Part shown: piece after piece, positions 27,370-37,371 of the stretch
Numbering within the stretch: position 1 is the first letter of the stretch
How the letters are laid out: each line of letters begins with the position of its first letter
Notes under the pieces: model-generated
Told to the model about the DNA's origin: nothing
The model's database searches: none
Seen by the model: only the letters and a program-made list of their open reading frames with translations
Assembly: GCF_004329815.1 (NCBI RefSeq)
Contig: NZ_SJPE01000008.1
Location: 337-64,336, forward strand
Reading direction: 5' to 3'
DNA length: 64,000 bases
Source: Flavobacterium silvisoli
GTDB taxonomy: Bacteria > Bacteroidota > Bacteroidia > Flavobacteriales > Flavobacteriaceae
Program-made: the position numbers and the translations under genes

Positions 27370-27444
27370 CGGGGTGTAGCGTAGCCCGGTTATCGCGCCT
27401 GGTTTGGGACCAGGAGGTCGCAGGTTCGAATCCTGCCACCCCGA
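27370..27444 (+). tRNA. tRNA-Pro (anticodon TGG)
   Basis: Acceptor stem CGGGGTG with CACCCCG and discriminator A at 27444. The anticodon arm is CCTGG-TTTGGGA-CCAGG with anticodon TGG, and the T arm is GCAGG-TTCGAAT-CCTGC. CCA is not encoded. It stands alone between a strong promoter and a strong terminator. Confidence 0.96.
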
Positions 27445-27450
27445 CGAATA

Positions 27451-27486
27451 AATCCTTTCTGTTAACCAACAGAAAGGATTTTTTAT
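27451..27486 (+). terminator. Rho-independent terminator of tRNA-Pro
   Basis: A perfect 13-base stem, AATCCTTTCTGTT/AACAGAAAGGATT, with loop AACC and a T-rich tail. The following 250 bases up to the uridine kinase promoter hold nothing recognisable. Confidence 0.9.
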
Positions 27487-27742
27487 TTTCACAATAACTC
27501 AACTTGTTGCAGTTATTGTGAAAATGAAAAATTATTTTGAATGGAACATTCAAAAAGGATTTATTTGAAAAAAAGCCCAAATTCAGGATATTTAATCCTG
27601 CCAGACTACATTTTCATTTTGAAGTCTTTTCGAAAAGAAACTAATTTGAATCTAATATTCAAAGGGTTTTCCGTAATTGGCTGCCCGTTTTAGCTGTTAA
27701 CTCTTTTCTGAAAAAAATAAAATACACTTTCGATATAATTTC

Positions 27743-27750
27743 TATTTTTG
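27743..27750 (+). promoter_or_regulatory. -7 promoter element for the udk operon
   Basis: TATTTTTG matches TAnnTTTG exactly, 28 bases before the udk ATG at 27779. The -33 box is not evident. Confidence 0.45.
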
Positions 27751-27778
27751 TTGGGAATAAAATTAACACAACTACTAT

Positions 27779-28387
27779 ATGCTGATTATTGGAATTGCGG
27801 GGGGAACAGGAAGCGGAAAAACAACTGTTGTTCACCAAATTATGAACGAATTACCACGTACAGAAGTGGGCGTACTATCTCAGGATTCCTATTACAAAGA
27901 AAACAACAACTTAAGCTTCGAAGAAAGAGCGCTGGTGAATTTTGATCACCCACGAGCCATCGATTTTGATCTTTTGGTACAACATCTTAAAGATTTAAAA
28001 GACGGCAAAACCATTGAACAACCTGTATACTCCTTCATTACACACAACAGAACCGATGACACCATCATCACCCATCCGCGAAAAGTAATGATTGTGGAAG
28101 GGATTCTGATTCTAACCAACCCCGAGTTGCGCGAATTGTTTGATGTTAAAATATTTGTGCATGCCGATTCAGACGAGCGTTTAATCCGACGACTGAAAAG
28201 AGACATAGCCGAACGCGGTCGTGACATGGAAGAAGTTTTGAACCGTTACCAAACGACTTTGAAACCTATGCACCAGCAATTCATAGAACCTACCAAAGCT
28301 TTTGCTGATATCATCATCCCGAATGACAAATACAATACGGTAGCCATTGACGTGGTCAGAGCCGTAATCAACCAAAGAATTACCTAA
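27779..28387 (+). CDS. udk: Uridine kinase
   Basis: A 202-residue P-loop kinase that phosphorylates uridine and cytidine for pyrimidine salvage. The P-loop GGTGSGKTTV is at residues 8-17. SQDSYYKENN and FDHPRAIDFDLL are the substrate-site segments, and FVHADSDERLIRRLKRD is the lid. First gene of a tight run: the FtsB-like gene begins 3 bases after its stop. Confidence 0.96.
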   Translation: MLIIGIAGGTGSGKTTVVHQIMNELPRTEVGVLSQDSYYKENNNLSFEERALVNFDHPRAIDFDLLVQHLKDLKDGKTIEQPVYSFITHNRTDDTIITHPRKVMIVEGILILTNPELRELFDVKIFVHADSDERLIRRLKRDIAERGRDMEEVLNRYQTTLKPMHQQFIEPTKAFADIIIPNDKYNTVAIDVVRAVINQRIT

Positions 28388-28390
28388 TTT

Positions 28391-28744
28391 ATGAGTTACT
28401 TTAAAAAACTGACCGATGCCTACCCTATCCTCAAAATTTTGGGGAACCGCTATGTTATCGTTTTGGTTTTTTTTGCTGTTTGGATGCTGTTTCTGGATAA
28501 TACCTCCTATTTAGAACACCGCATTCTGAACAAACAACTCGAAGAATTGGAAGACAATAAAAAATACTATCAGGAAGAAATCAGAAAAGATGAAGAGAAC
28601 ATCAAACTCCTCAAAAATCCTGATCAAATCGAAAAATACGCACGCGAAAAATACTATATGAAACGCGACAGCGAAGACATTTATATCATTGAATTTGAAG
28701 GCGATTCGATTAAAGAAGAGCAATCCAATTCAAAATCTTTATAA
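28391..28744 (+). CDS. FtsB/DivIC-family septum formation initiator
   Basis: A 117-residue bitopic membrane protein with a short cytosolic N-terminus, one membrane helix at about residues 22-38, a coiled coil (LEELEDNKKYYQEEIRKDEENIKLL), and the conserved NPDQIEKYAREKYYMKRDSED tail typical of FtsB/DivIC. It takes part in divisome assembly with FtsL and FtsQ. Encoded between udk and mutA, an arrangement known in Flavobacteriaceae. Confidence 0.88.
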   Translation: MSYFKKLTDAYPILKILGNRYVIVLVFFAVWMLFLDNTSYLEHRILNKQLEELEDNKKYYQEEIRKDEENIKLLKNPDQIEKYAREKYYMKRDSEDIYIIEFEGDSIKEEQSNSKSL

Positions 28745-28754
28745 ACTACCTATC

Positions 28755-30122
28755 ATGGCTGAACATTTATTTGATGAGTTCGAAACGGTTACTTCCAAAC
28801 AATGGAAACAACAAATTCAGTACGAACTCAAAGGCGCTGATTATAACGATACTTTAGTGTGGGAGTCCCCCGAAGGCATCAAAGTAAAACCCTTTTATCA
28901 CAATGATGAAGATACCAAAAAAGGGCACATTCAAACACCAAACCATTCGTTCAGCATACTGCAAAACATCTTTGTGCACGACGTAAAAAAATCGAATCAA
29001 AGAGCCTTAGACTCCTTAAACCGAGGAGCCGAAAGCATCCGCTTTACCATCGAAAACGAAACAGTTGATTTGGCCGAACTGATGCAAAACCTTCCTTTGG
29101 GCAATACTGTTTACTACTTTAACCTGCCGTTCCTTTCGGTTGATTTTGTATCTAAAATAAATGCCTATCAAGCCCAAAGCCATGCCAAGATTATCATTCA
29201 GATTGACCCGATAGGCCAGTTGGCCCATGACGGAAACTGGTTTGAAAACTTAGACAAAGACTTCGAAAAGTTGAATCATTTGGCGAGCAACACGGCATCT
29301 CAAGCCCCGTTTCTCAGTATCTCCTCGGGGATTTATCAAAACGCGGGAGCCAATATGGTACAACAATTGGGGTATACCCTGGCTCATGTTAATGAATATT
29401 TCAACCGTATTCCAACCCTCCGTCAACCCATCACTATTGAAGTTGCAGTAGGCACGAATTACTTTTTTGAGATAGCCAAGCTGAGAGCCCTGCGCCTGTT
29501 GTTTGCTACTTTAGCCCAAGAATACGACCATACTTTTGATTGTCACATCATAGCTACTCCTACCAAGCGAAACAAAACCTTGTACGATTACAATGTGAAT
29601 ATGCTGCGCACCACCACCGAATGCATGAGTGCTATTTTAGGCGGTGCCGATGCTGTAGCCAATCTGCCCTACGACAGTCTGTATCACAAAGACAATGAAT
29701 TTGGCGATCGAATTGCCCGCAACCAACTCTTGGTTTTAAAACACGAAAGTTATTTTGATAAAGTAAACAATCCGGCTGACGGTGCTTATTATATTGAAAC
29801 CCTGACCCTGCAATTGGCAGAAAAAGCCCTGGCGTTGTTTAAAGATATAGAAGCTCACGGCGGTTTCATCACCCAATTGATTGAAGGCAGCATTCAAAAG
29901 AAAATCAATGAAAGTGCAGCCAAAGAACAAGAGTTGTTTGACAGCGGAAAAGAAATTTTATTAGGCACCAACAAATACCCTAACAAAAACGACAAAATGA
30001 AACACGATTTAGAGTTGTATCCTTTTGTCAAACAAAACCCGCGCAAAACATTAATCATTCCGATAATTGAAAAACGATTGGCTGAAAAAACAGAACAGGA
30101 ACGATTAGCACAGGAAGAATAA
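28755..30122 (+). CDS. mutA: Methylmalonyl-CoA mutase small subunit (short form)
   Basis: A frame runs from 28689, but the ATG at 28755 ([17 protein letters not shown]) matches the family start, giving 455 residues. It is homologous to the TIM-barrel part of MutB and forms the non-catalytic partner. It ends after the barrel and lacks the C-terminal flavodoxin-like B12-type domain that actinobacterial small subunits keep. It lies directly upstream of mutB (2-base gap). The complex interconverts succinyl-CoA and methylmalonyl-CoA in propionate metabolism. Confidence 0.93.
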   Translation: MAEHLFDEFETVTSKQWKQQIQYELKGADYNDTLVWESPEGIKVKPFYHNDEDTKKGHIQTPNHSFSILQNIFVHDVKKSNQRALDSLNRGAESIRFTIENETVDLAELMQNLPLGNTVYYFNLPFLSVDFVSKINAYQAQSHAKIIIQIDPIGQLAHDGNWFENLDKDFEKLNHLASNTASQAPFLSISSGIYQNAGANMVQQLGYTLAHVNEYFNRIPTLRQPITIEVAVGTNYFFEIAKLRALRLLFATLAQEYDHTFDCHIIATPTKRNKTLYDYNVNMLRTTTECMSAILGGADAVANLPYDSLYHKDNEFGDRIARNQLLVLKHESYFDKVNNPADGAYYIETLTLQLAEKALALFKDIEAHGGFITQLIEGSIQKKINESAAKEQELFDSGKEILLGTNKYPNKNDKMKHDLELYPFVKQNPRKTLIIPIIEKRLAEKTEQERLAQEE

Positions 30123-30124
30123 TC

Positions 30125-32251
<2,127 letters not shown>

Positions 32252-32283
32252 GTAATCAATTACAGTTAAAATACACAATACAA

Positions 32284-32312
32284 GCACCCGTTTTCAGCGG
32301 GTGTTTTTTTTT
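32284..32312 (+). terminator. Rho-independent terminator of mutAB
   Basis: A CACCCG/CGGGTG stem with a 7-base loop, followed by nine T. Confidence 0.85.
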
Positions 32313-32438
32313 GCACAGGCCTTCAAAATAACCCTAAAAAAAGGAACAAATACGCATTAATTGTCGTAACTTTATTATAGAAAATTAACTAATTGTTGGC
32401 TCCAAATAACTGATTTAATACTTAAAAAAGAGAACAAA

Positions 32439-32849
32439 ATGAAAGCAACAAAAAGAGTAGGCGTTTGGATGGATCACGCAACAGCCCGTGTGATGGAATA
32501 CCATACCGAGGAACAAAGAATAAAATTGGTAACCGCTGACCACAAAGGGCTCGACAATCAGGAAGGATTGCAACACAGCGAAAGCCTCTTACACCACAAA
32601 GAAAACCAAAGCATAAAAGCCTTTTACAAAGACATTCTCAACATCCTAAAGGACTACGACGAAATTGTCCTCTTTGGGCCTACCGAAGCCAAAAACGAAC
32701 TCTACAACCTCATCCGGGAGGAGCACAAATACGACCACCTCAAAATAGCAACCCTGCCCGCCGATAAAATGAGTTATGAAGAACAGCATGATTTTGTAGT
32801 ACATTATTTCAAAACACTGCTCAACTACGAAAGTCCGTTTACCAAGTAA
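32439..32849 (+). CDS. Small protein resembling an eRF1/Pelota-like domain
   Basis: A 136-residue soluble protein. It starts RVGVWMDHATARVMEY and contains DEIVLFGPTEAKNELYNLI and a C-terminal ATLPADKMSYEEQHDFVVHYF. This order resembles the single-domain bacterial relatives of archaeal/eukaryotic release-factor domains, sometimes called host attachment or translational machinery proteins. A role near the ribosome is inference. It stands alone between two terminators. Confidence 0.5.
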   Translation: MKATKRVGVWMDHATARVMEYHTEEQRIKLVTADHKGLDNQEGLQHSESLLHHKENQSIKAFYKDILNILKDYDEIVLFGPTEAKNELYNLIREEHKYDHLKIATLPADKMSYEEQHDFVVHYFKTLLNYESPFTK

Positions 32850-32871
32850 CACTACTGCTACACCAAAAAAG

Positions 32872-32900
32872 CACTCACTGTAAAAAGTGGGTGTTTTTTT
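32872..32900 (+). terminator. Rho-independent terminator
   Basis: CACTCACT pairs with AGTGGGTG (one G-T pair) around a short A-rich loop, followed by seven T. Confidence 0.75.
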
Positions 32901-32904
32901 TAAA

Positions 32905-33205
32905 ATAGATGATAGACGGATAGATAATAGATGATAGATATGACTTTGCTATTTGACATAATGTGTGTTTTCATACACTCCTTATACACTATCTATGCCT
33001 TTCCTATGCTTTAGCTATACAGTAGCTATTGAATAGACGGATAGATACCCGTCCTTGACCCGTCCTAAAATAACTATACAGGTTATTAAATAAATCCTAT
33101 TATGGCTATACAAATATATTTTTTAATATATAGCTATTTTAGTACAAGACAAAGAGATGATGGATGATAGACGGATAGATAATAGACGAAGAGATGATAG
33201 ACTAG
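32905..33205. repeat. GATAGAC-type repeat field between genes
   Basis: A gene-free stretch of about 400 bases (32850-33261) filled with units such as gatagacggatagataatag (32912 onward), atagacggatagataccc (about 33032) and gatagacggatagataatag (33168 onward), plus AT-rich filler. It is of the same repeat family as at 7565 and 44813. No coding potential seen. Confidence 0.75.
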
Positions 33206-33261
33206 AGTTTGGCTTATTTGTTGGATGCTTTATCTTTTTACTTGCTTTTAGCCTTACTGTT

Positions 33262-33654
33262 TTACAGGGTTTTTACAGTGGGTTCTTCGAGAACTCTGAT
33301 TGTGCTGAAATTGAACTGCGGTAACTGTTCTTCAGTTTCTTCTGTTGTTTCCCTGAGGAGTTCTTTTACCCCGTCGAGGAATTCGGGTTCTGATTTTGGC
33401 ATGAGTTGGATGGCCAGTTCGAGGATATTGGCTAAATCTATATTTGGGTTGCCTACCATGGGGGAAATGTAGGGCGGCTCTGTGAGTAATGCTACCGTAC
33501 AAAGTTTCATTAAATCGTTGACTGTTCCGTAAAGGGAGCTGTAACAGCTGAAGTTGAGGGTAACGGTATACCAGTCTTCCTTTTTGGGGTGGTCTTTCAG
33601 ACCGGTTAACAGCCAATTGGCTTTTTTGGTGAGTTGTTCGAGTTTTGTGTTCAT
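33262..33654 (-). CDS. Unknown protein, paralogue of its upstream neighbour
   Basis: A 130-residue soluble protein, helical, with WYTVTLNFSCYSSLYGTVNDLMKLCTVALL at about residues 28-57 and a conserved LxxILxLAIQLMPxSE segment. The 131-residue product of the gene starting at 34204 has the same layout (DTIELNLSGYADVMYLMADIVKVCMLAL and VLGIVLDLIPYEEADLLD), so the two are probably old duplicates. No known family. Same direction as the two genes upstream, with repeat-filled gaps. Confidence 0.5.
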   Translation of the reverse strand: MNTKLEQLTKKANWLLTGLKDHPKKEDWYTVTLNFSCYSSLYGTVNDLMKLCTVALLTEPPYISPMVGNPNIDLANILELAIQLMPKSEPEFLDGVKELLRETTEETEEQLPQFNFSTIRVLEEPTVKTL

Positions 33655-33662
33655 GGAGAAAG

Positions 33663-33772
33663 GATTATGAATTATGAATTACGAATTATGCCCTTCGACC
33701 CTTCGGCAGGCTCAGGGTAAACTCAGCTCAGGGTAAACTCAGCTCAGGGTAAACTCAGCTCAGAGCAGGCAG
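33663..33772. repeat. REP-like CTCAGGG repeats with attached ATGAATTACGAATT tract
   Basis: The sequence begins with ttatgaattatgaattacg, then cccttcggcaggctcaggg, a common REP-type palindrome, then three tandem copies of a 16-base unit, gctcagggtaaactca. It lies between the two paralogous genes. A sibling tract is at 43795. Confidence 0.8.
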
Positions 33773-33808
33773 AATTAGGGTGATGGCGTTTTATCTATTG
33801 TATATGGT

Positions 33809-34204
33809 TTAGGTTGTTGGTTTCAGTTCGGTGGGGAGGCTTAGATAGACGCTTTCTAATATGTAATCATGCTCCTGCGGGGCTTCCTGAGTGGGGTTTA
33901 GTGTTGCTTCTCTGATTTTATCTAACAAATCGGCTTCTTCGTAGGGAATCAGGTCGAGGACGATGCCAAGGACACCGCTGATGTTGGTGGCTGGCTCAGG
34001 GATGCGGGAGAAGCTGGTTTCACCCTCGAGAGCGAGCATGCAGACTTTGACAATATCGGCCATAAGGTACATGACATCGGCATAGCCTGAGAGGTTGAGT
34101 TCGATGGTGTCCCGTTTATTTTTAGGGTTTTGTGACTGGAGGAGCACGAAGTGCTTTGCGGCGAGTTCGCGCAGGGGCTGTGGGAGGTGGGTGATGGTTT
34201 TCAT
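33809..34204 (-). CDS. Unknown protein, paralogue of the 33262-33654 product
   Basis: A 131-residue soluble protein with mainly helical character. Shared features with its neighbour are a strand ELNLSGYADVMYLM, a helical KVCMLALEGET and an ILDLIP-like motif (GIVLDLIPYEEADLL). No catalytic motif visible. The gene lies between two repeat tracts and upstream of its paralogue, in one orientation with the HEPN-like gene. Confidence 0.5.
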   Translation of the reverse strand: MKTITHLPQPLRELAAKHFVLLQSQNPKNKRDTIELNLSGYADVMYLMADIVKVCMLALEGETSFSRIPEPATNISGVLGIVLDLIPYEEADLLDKIREATLNPTQEAPQEHDYILESVYLSLPTELKPTT

Positions 34205-34240
34205 GAGAATTACGAATTAGAAATTACGAATTACGAATTA
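34205..34240. repeat. AATTACGAATT tandem tract
   Basis: Four near-copies of gaattacgaatta fill the gap between two genes. The same words occur at 8723-8745 and 33663-33690. Confidence 0.7.
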
Positions 34241-35164
34241 TTATGTTATTGCTTTCTCTGAGAAGCTATTTATTCTGTTGGTGGCTTGGTTCAGGAAATC
34301 TTGGGTGGCGGTTAGGAGGTACATGAAGTCTTCTTCGGGGGCGTTTAGGTGTAGCTTATGGTTTAGCATGGATGGCGGGGCACAGAGGCTGTTGAGACGG
34401 TATTTGTCTGTCATTGTTTTGGGGTTGAACGCTGACGGCAGCGGGTTCTCGTTCTGTCTTTCGTTGTTGTGATACGTGTATTGGCAGAGTTGGAGGAGGT
34501 ATTTGAGTCCGAATTCGTTTGGGGTGTAATGCATTAGGACTCTTATGAGGCCCAGGGCGATTTGGGTGCAGGCGGTGTTGAGCAGGGCTATTTTACAAAG
34601 TTCTACCCCTTGTTGAGGGTTTTCTTTGGCAGCCTGGATGTTGAAGAGTGCCACGGCCTCACATTTGAGCCAGAAGGCCGTGTCCTCTTCCCTATTTAAC
34701 GGTGGTACTGTATTGGCGACGAGGTAAGGCGGATTCTCTTTATCTAAACAAAGGCGGTAGCCAAAGCGCAAGGCTTGGTTGAAGAACCGGATTTGGTGGG
34801 GTTGTTGGGTAGCGAGGTCTGTAGGTTTATGGAGCATGACCGTGGCGGTTATGGTTTTGCCGGACAGTTCATGGATGCTGTTGGCCATGACAGTACCCGT
34901 AGCCGGGATTTGCTTGGCTGTAATGACCAAAAGGTAAAAATGATGAACAGCCCAATTGGCTGTTTTTGAAATTTGTTCGATTATTATATTACTGTTGTGG
35001 TGCCCCAAGATATACACCGTGCATTGCTCGTAGCGGCTACAAGCATTTTCCAATATTTCTAACACCGGTTGCTGAGGAAGGTTTAGCTCTTTCATATCGT
35101 TGGAATTTTGACGCAAGTTACTCCCTATCAAACCCGTAGCGAACCAGGACTGCTTGTATTGCAC
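34241..35164 (-). CDS. Probable HEPN-domain protein of a Bacteroidetes family
   Basis: 307 residues from the first ATG; a start at 35095 (MKELNLPQQPVLEIL) is equally possible. The N-terminal half has a strand pair YILGHHNSNIII and FYLLVITAK, then ALRFGYRLCL. The C-terminal half is helical, FWLKCEAVALFNIQAAKEN then LLNTACTQIALGLIRVLMHYTPNEFGLKYLLQLCQ, which has the layout of HEPN domains that follow a nucleotidyltransferase-like part. The catalytic Rx4-6H of HEPN RNases is not exactly met (R-V-L-M-H), and no NTase GS motif is seen. Role unknown; it may be defence- or toxin-related because of its neighbours. Confidence 0.5.
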   Translation of the reverse strand: MQYKQSWFATGLIGSNLRQNSNDMKELNLPQQPVLEILENACSRYEQCTVYILGHHNSNIIIEQISKTANWAVHHFYLLVITAKQIPATGTVMANSIHELSGKTITATVMLHKPTDLATQQPHQIRFFNQALRFGYRLCLDKENPPYLVANTVPPLNREEDTAFWLKCEAVALFNIQAAKENPQQGVELCKIALLNTACTQIALGLIRVLMHYTPNEFGLKYLLQLCQYTYHNNERQNENPLPSAFNPKTMTDKYRLNSLCAPPSMLNHKLHLNAPEEDFMYLLTATQDFLNQATNRINSFSEKAIT

Positions 35165-35242
35165 TAGTTTTACCCGTACTTTACCCTACTCTTTTGACAA
35201 CAAAATTTCCCGATTTGCCTAGTGGGAATGGTAAAAAAACTT

Positions 35243-35250
35243 TATATTTG
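35243..35250 (+). promoter_or_regulatory. -7 promoter element giving a near-leaderless XRE transcript
   Basis: TATATTTG matches TAnnTTTG and ends only 4 bases before the ATG at 35255. The predicted transcript would therefore begin at or next to the start codon. A TTTG lies 25 bases upstream (35214), slightly beyond the usual spacing. Confidence 0.5.
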
Positions 35251-35254
35251 GAAT

Positions 35255-35635
35255 ATGGAAACTACTACAAAACCCAAACATATCGGCCGTAACATCAGCC
35301 GTATCCGAGAGCTTCGCCAAATGAAGCAAGAAGCCTTAGCCCAAGCCATAGGTGTGAGCCAACAGACTATTTCTACTATTGAGAATAGTGAGAGTGTAGA
35401 TGAAGATAAATTGCAGCAGATTGCTACTGCTCTTGGAGTTAGTGCAGAGACGTTAAAGAATTTCTCAGAAGATGCCATTTTTAATTATTTTAATAGTTTT
35501 CATGATAGTAGTGTAAATCATGGACCATATAATAATTGTACTTTCAATCCGCTTGATAAAGTGATTGAATTATATGAAAGACTGTTAGAAGCGGAGAAAG
35601 AGAAAAATGCTCTGTTAGAGCAGTTGAAGAAATAG
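35255..35635 (+). CDS. XRE-family HTH regulator with C-terminal coiled coil
   Basis: The ATG at 35255 (METTTKPKHIGRNISRIREL) is chosen over an upstream one at 35222 because a promoter lies between them; this gives 126 residues. The HTH_3 domain spans about residues 9-65 (QEALAQAIGVSQQTISTIENSE). A linker with NHGPYNNCTFNP is followed by a short coiled coil (ERLLEAEKEKNALLEQLKK). It is convergent with the CBASS operon and divergent from the HEPN-like gene, so it may regulate either. Common in flavobacterial accessory regions. Confidence 0.85.
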   Translation: METTTKPKHIGRNISRIRELRQMKQEALAQAIGVSQQTISTIENSESVDEDKLQQIATALGVSAETLKNFSEDAIFNYFNSFHDSSVNHGPYNNCTFNPLDKVIELYERLLEAEKEKNALLEQLKK

Positions 35636-35657
35636 TTTATGATAAAATAAAAAATAT

Positions 35658-36110
35658 TTATTTTAAACTATATTCATCATGCCCACCACCTAACCATTCA
35701 CCATCAATCAACCAAATTTCATAGAAAAATAACCATTTACTTATCCATGGTATTATAGTTGAAGCTATCAGCTTCTCTTTTGTCCATTCTCCTTTACTGG
35801 GAGAATACAAGCATAACCGTTGTTCATTATGAGAATAGACATGTGGCAGTTTAGAACGATTACGTGCAACTCTTAAAACTTCATTTATTACATATACCTG
35901 AACGCCCTTTTGTCGGTCGAATGTTAATTTGATGTCATAATCCTTCCCGAGAAATGACGGTTTCACTTTCATTTCAATTTCAAAAAAATTTCCACCGCTC
36001 CTTAATATATTCACAGTTGGAAAAAATTCTAAAATTTTTTCCAACTGTGTTTTAGCCGAAAACCCTTTTCGTGTTATGCTTCTTTTTCCCTTAATAAAAC
36101 TACTTCCCAT
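35658..36110 (-). CDS. CBASS stand-alone E2-like protein (type II-short)
   Basis: The ATG at 36110 is preferred because GAAGGAG lies 5 bases before it; this gives 150 residues and an 11-base overlap with the CD-NTase gene. The sequence fits the prokaryotic E2 fold. A mixed sheet is followed by LPHVYSHNEQRLCLYSPSKG (residues 88-107) with the candidate catalytic Cys100 and nearby His, then EW and a C-terminal helix ending GEWLGGGHDEY. In type II-short CBASS such an E2 acts without E1 or JAB and modifies or primes the CD-NTase. Upstream ATG in frame (36149) would lie inside the CD-NTase gene. Confidence 0.8.
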   Translation of the reverse strand: MGSSFIKGKRSITRKGFSAKTQLEKILEFFPTVNILRSGGNFFEIEMKVKPSFLGKDYDIKLTFDRQKGVQVYVINEVLRVARNRSKLPHVYSHNEQRLCLYSPSKGEWTKEKLIASTIIPWISKWLFFYEIWLIDGEWLGGGHDEYSLK

Positions 36111-37359
36111 TTTCTCCTTCAAAATTATTCTTTTTAATTGGCATACCAACTGTTCCCATAGTCATTGTTGATTTATCTACTTTTATTTGATTAGTTTCAG
36201 TTAAATCTCTTGTTTTTAATGCATAATCTCTAAAGGTCTTATTTGTCAAATCATTCCCAAATCTCTTTTTCATTGACTCATTAATAAACTGTAAACCTTT
36301 GCCTCTTTGATTTAAAATATCTTCTAAATCTTGTCGCAAATTTTCTAACCATTCATAGAAATTTTTCTGTCTTTCTGGATAAGCAACCCATTTATCTGCA
36401 AAATTTTCTTCATTATTTGCTGGATTACTAATCCATTTCATTCTCTCGCCAGTATATGGATTTTCTTCGCCTATCATTACATGCATCTTTTCAACAACAT
36501 TCAATAATGCCTCTATTATATTATCCTCTCCATTATATGCTCTAGCAGCCAATGTTGTTATTATTATTGAAATTGGTTTATCAATTTTGTCATCTCTGTC
36601 AGCATACATAATATCTCTATGTCTTTTAAGAATCTGAACAACTCTCTGTAATGGCAATTTATTTTTCTGGAATGTTGGCACCGGTTTTACAGATTCACTT
36701 AAAGAAAACAATTTGGTTCTAGCTGTACTGGCTAAAAATGCTCTGTTAAAAAACCATTTAGCATATCCGAATGGATTGCTTTTTAACCATTTATCAAGGT
36801 CGGTTTCAATCTCATAATTTCTTTCTTCTTTGTCTGTTATTCTAATGGCTGATACATCAAAATTTGTGTCATCACCAATATGAGAAAATAGCTTTTCTAA
36901 AACAATACCATAGCCCTCATTAATAATTGAAGGTAAAATATCCATATGATACTTTTCTTTTGCTTGTTCGGATTCTCTTCTGTAAAGTAATGTCCAACAT
37001 CTTCTCCCTTCTTTATCTAACATATCACTATATAATTTATGTTTTCTGAGTTCATTGCCCACAATATCTTTTAGATCCTTCTGGGTCCAACTTTCTTTTT
37101 TCTTTGTTAATTGGCAAACCAAATCAATATCCAAATCATCTTCTTCACATATTGGTTTAATCATTGTTCCTAAAATAAAAGAGCCTTGAGGTCTAATTTC
37201 AGGTTGGTAAGAAGCAAGCTCTGAATCATCATTGCACAAATATTGCCCTACTGTTTGATAGCTTTTTACAGCGGCATCAAATTGTGTTTGTGATATATCA
37301 AGATTTTCACCTAATGTTTCTAAAATCTCATCAAATTGTTTTTTTTCTTCTGTATTCAT
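36100..37359 (-). CDS. CBASS cyclic-oligonucleotide synthase (CD-NTase)
   Basis: A 419-residue nucleotidyltransferase. GS motif PQGSFILGTMI has Gly59-Ser60, metal-binding acids lie in DDLDIDLV (Asp75/77/79), and a third acid is Asp140 in YHMDILP. The C-terminal helical part follows. This is the SMODS/OAS-like core of CD-NTases, which make cyclic di- or trinucleotides after phage infection. The partner effector has a SAVED domain that binds such signals. The C-terminus ends ENGK, not the Gly/Ala end usual for E2-conjugated CD-NTases. The gene starts 12 bases after cap5 and overlaps the E2 gene. Confidence 0.9.
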   Translation of the reverse strand: MNTEEKKQFDEILETLGENLDISQTQFDAAVKSYQTVGQYLCNDDSELASYQPEIRPQGSFILGTMIKPICEEDDLDIDLVCQLTKKKESWTQKDLKDIVGNELRKHKLYSDMLDKEGRRCWTLLYRRESEQAKEKYHMDILPSIINEGYGIVLEKLFSHIGDDTNFDVSAIRITDKEERNYEIETDLDKWLKSNPFGYAKWFFNRAFLASTARTKLFSLSESVKPVPTFQKNKLPLQRVVQILKRHRDIMYADRDDKIDKPISIIITTLAARAYNGEDNIIEALLNVVEKMHVMIGEENPYTGERMKWISNPANNEENFADKWVAYPERQKNFYEWLENLRQDLEDILNQRGKGLQFINESMKKRFGNDLTNKTFRDYALKTRDLTETNQIKVDKSTMTMGTVGMPIKKNNFEGENGK

Positions 37360-37371
37360 CTTTTTGGTTTT

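Noticed and set aside
27341..27580. 79-codon minus-strand frame containing GFEPATSWSQTRRDNRATLHP
   Set aside because: It is antisense to tRNA-Pro and its terminator. This text is a widespread false protein produced by translating tRNA antisense DNA.
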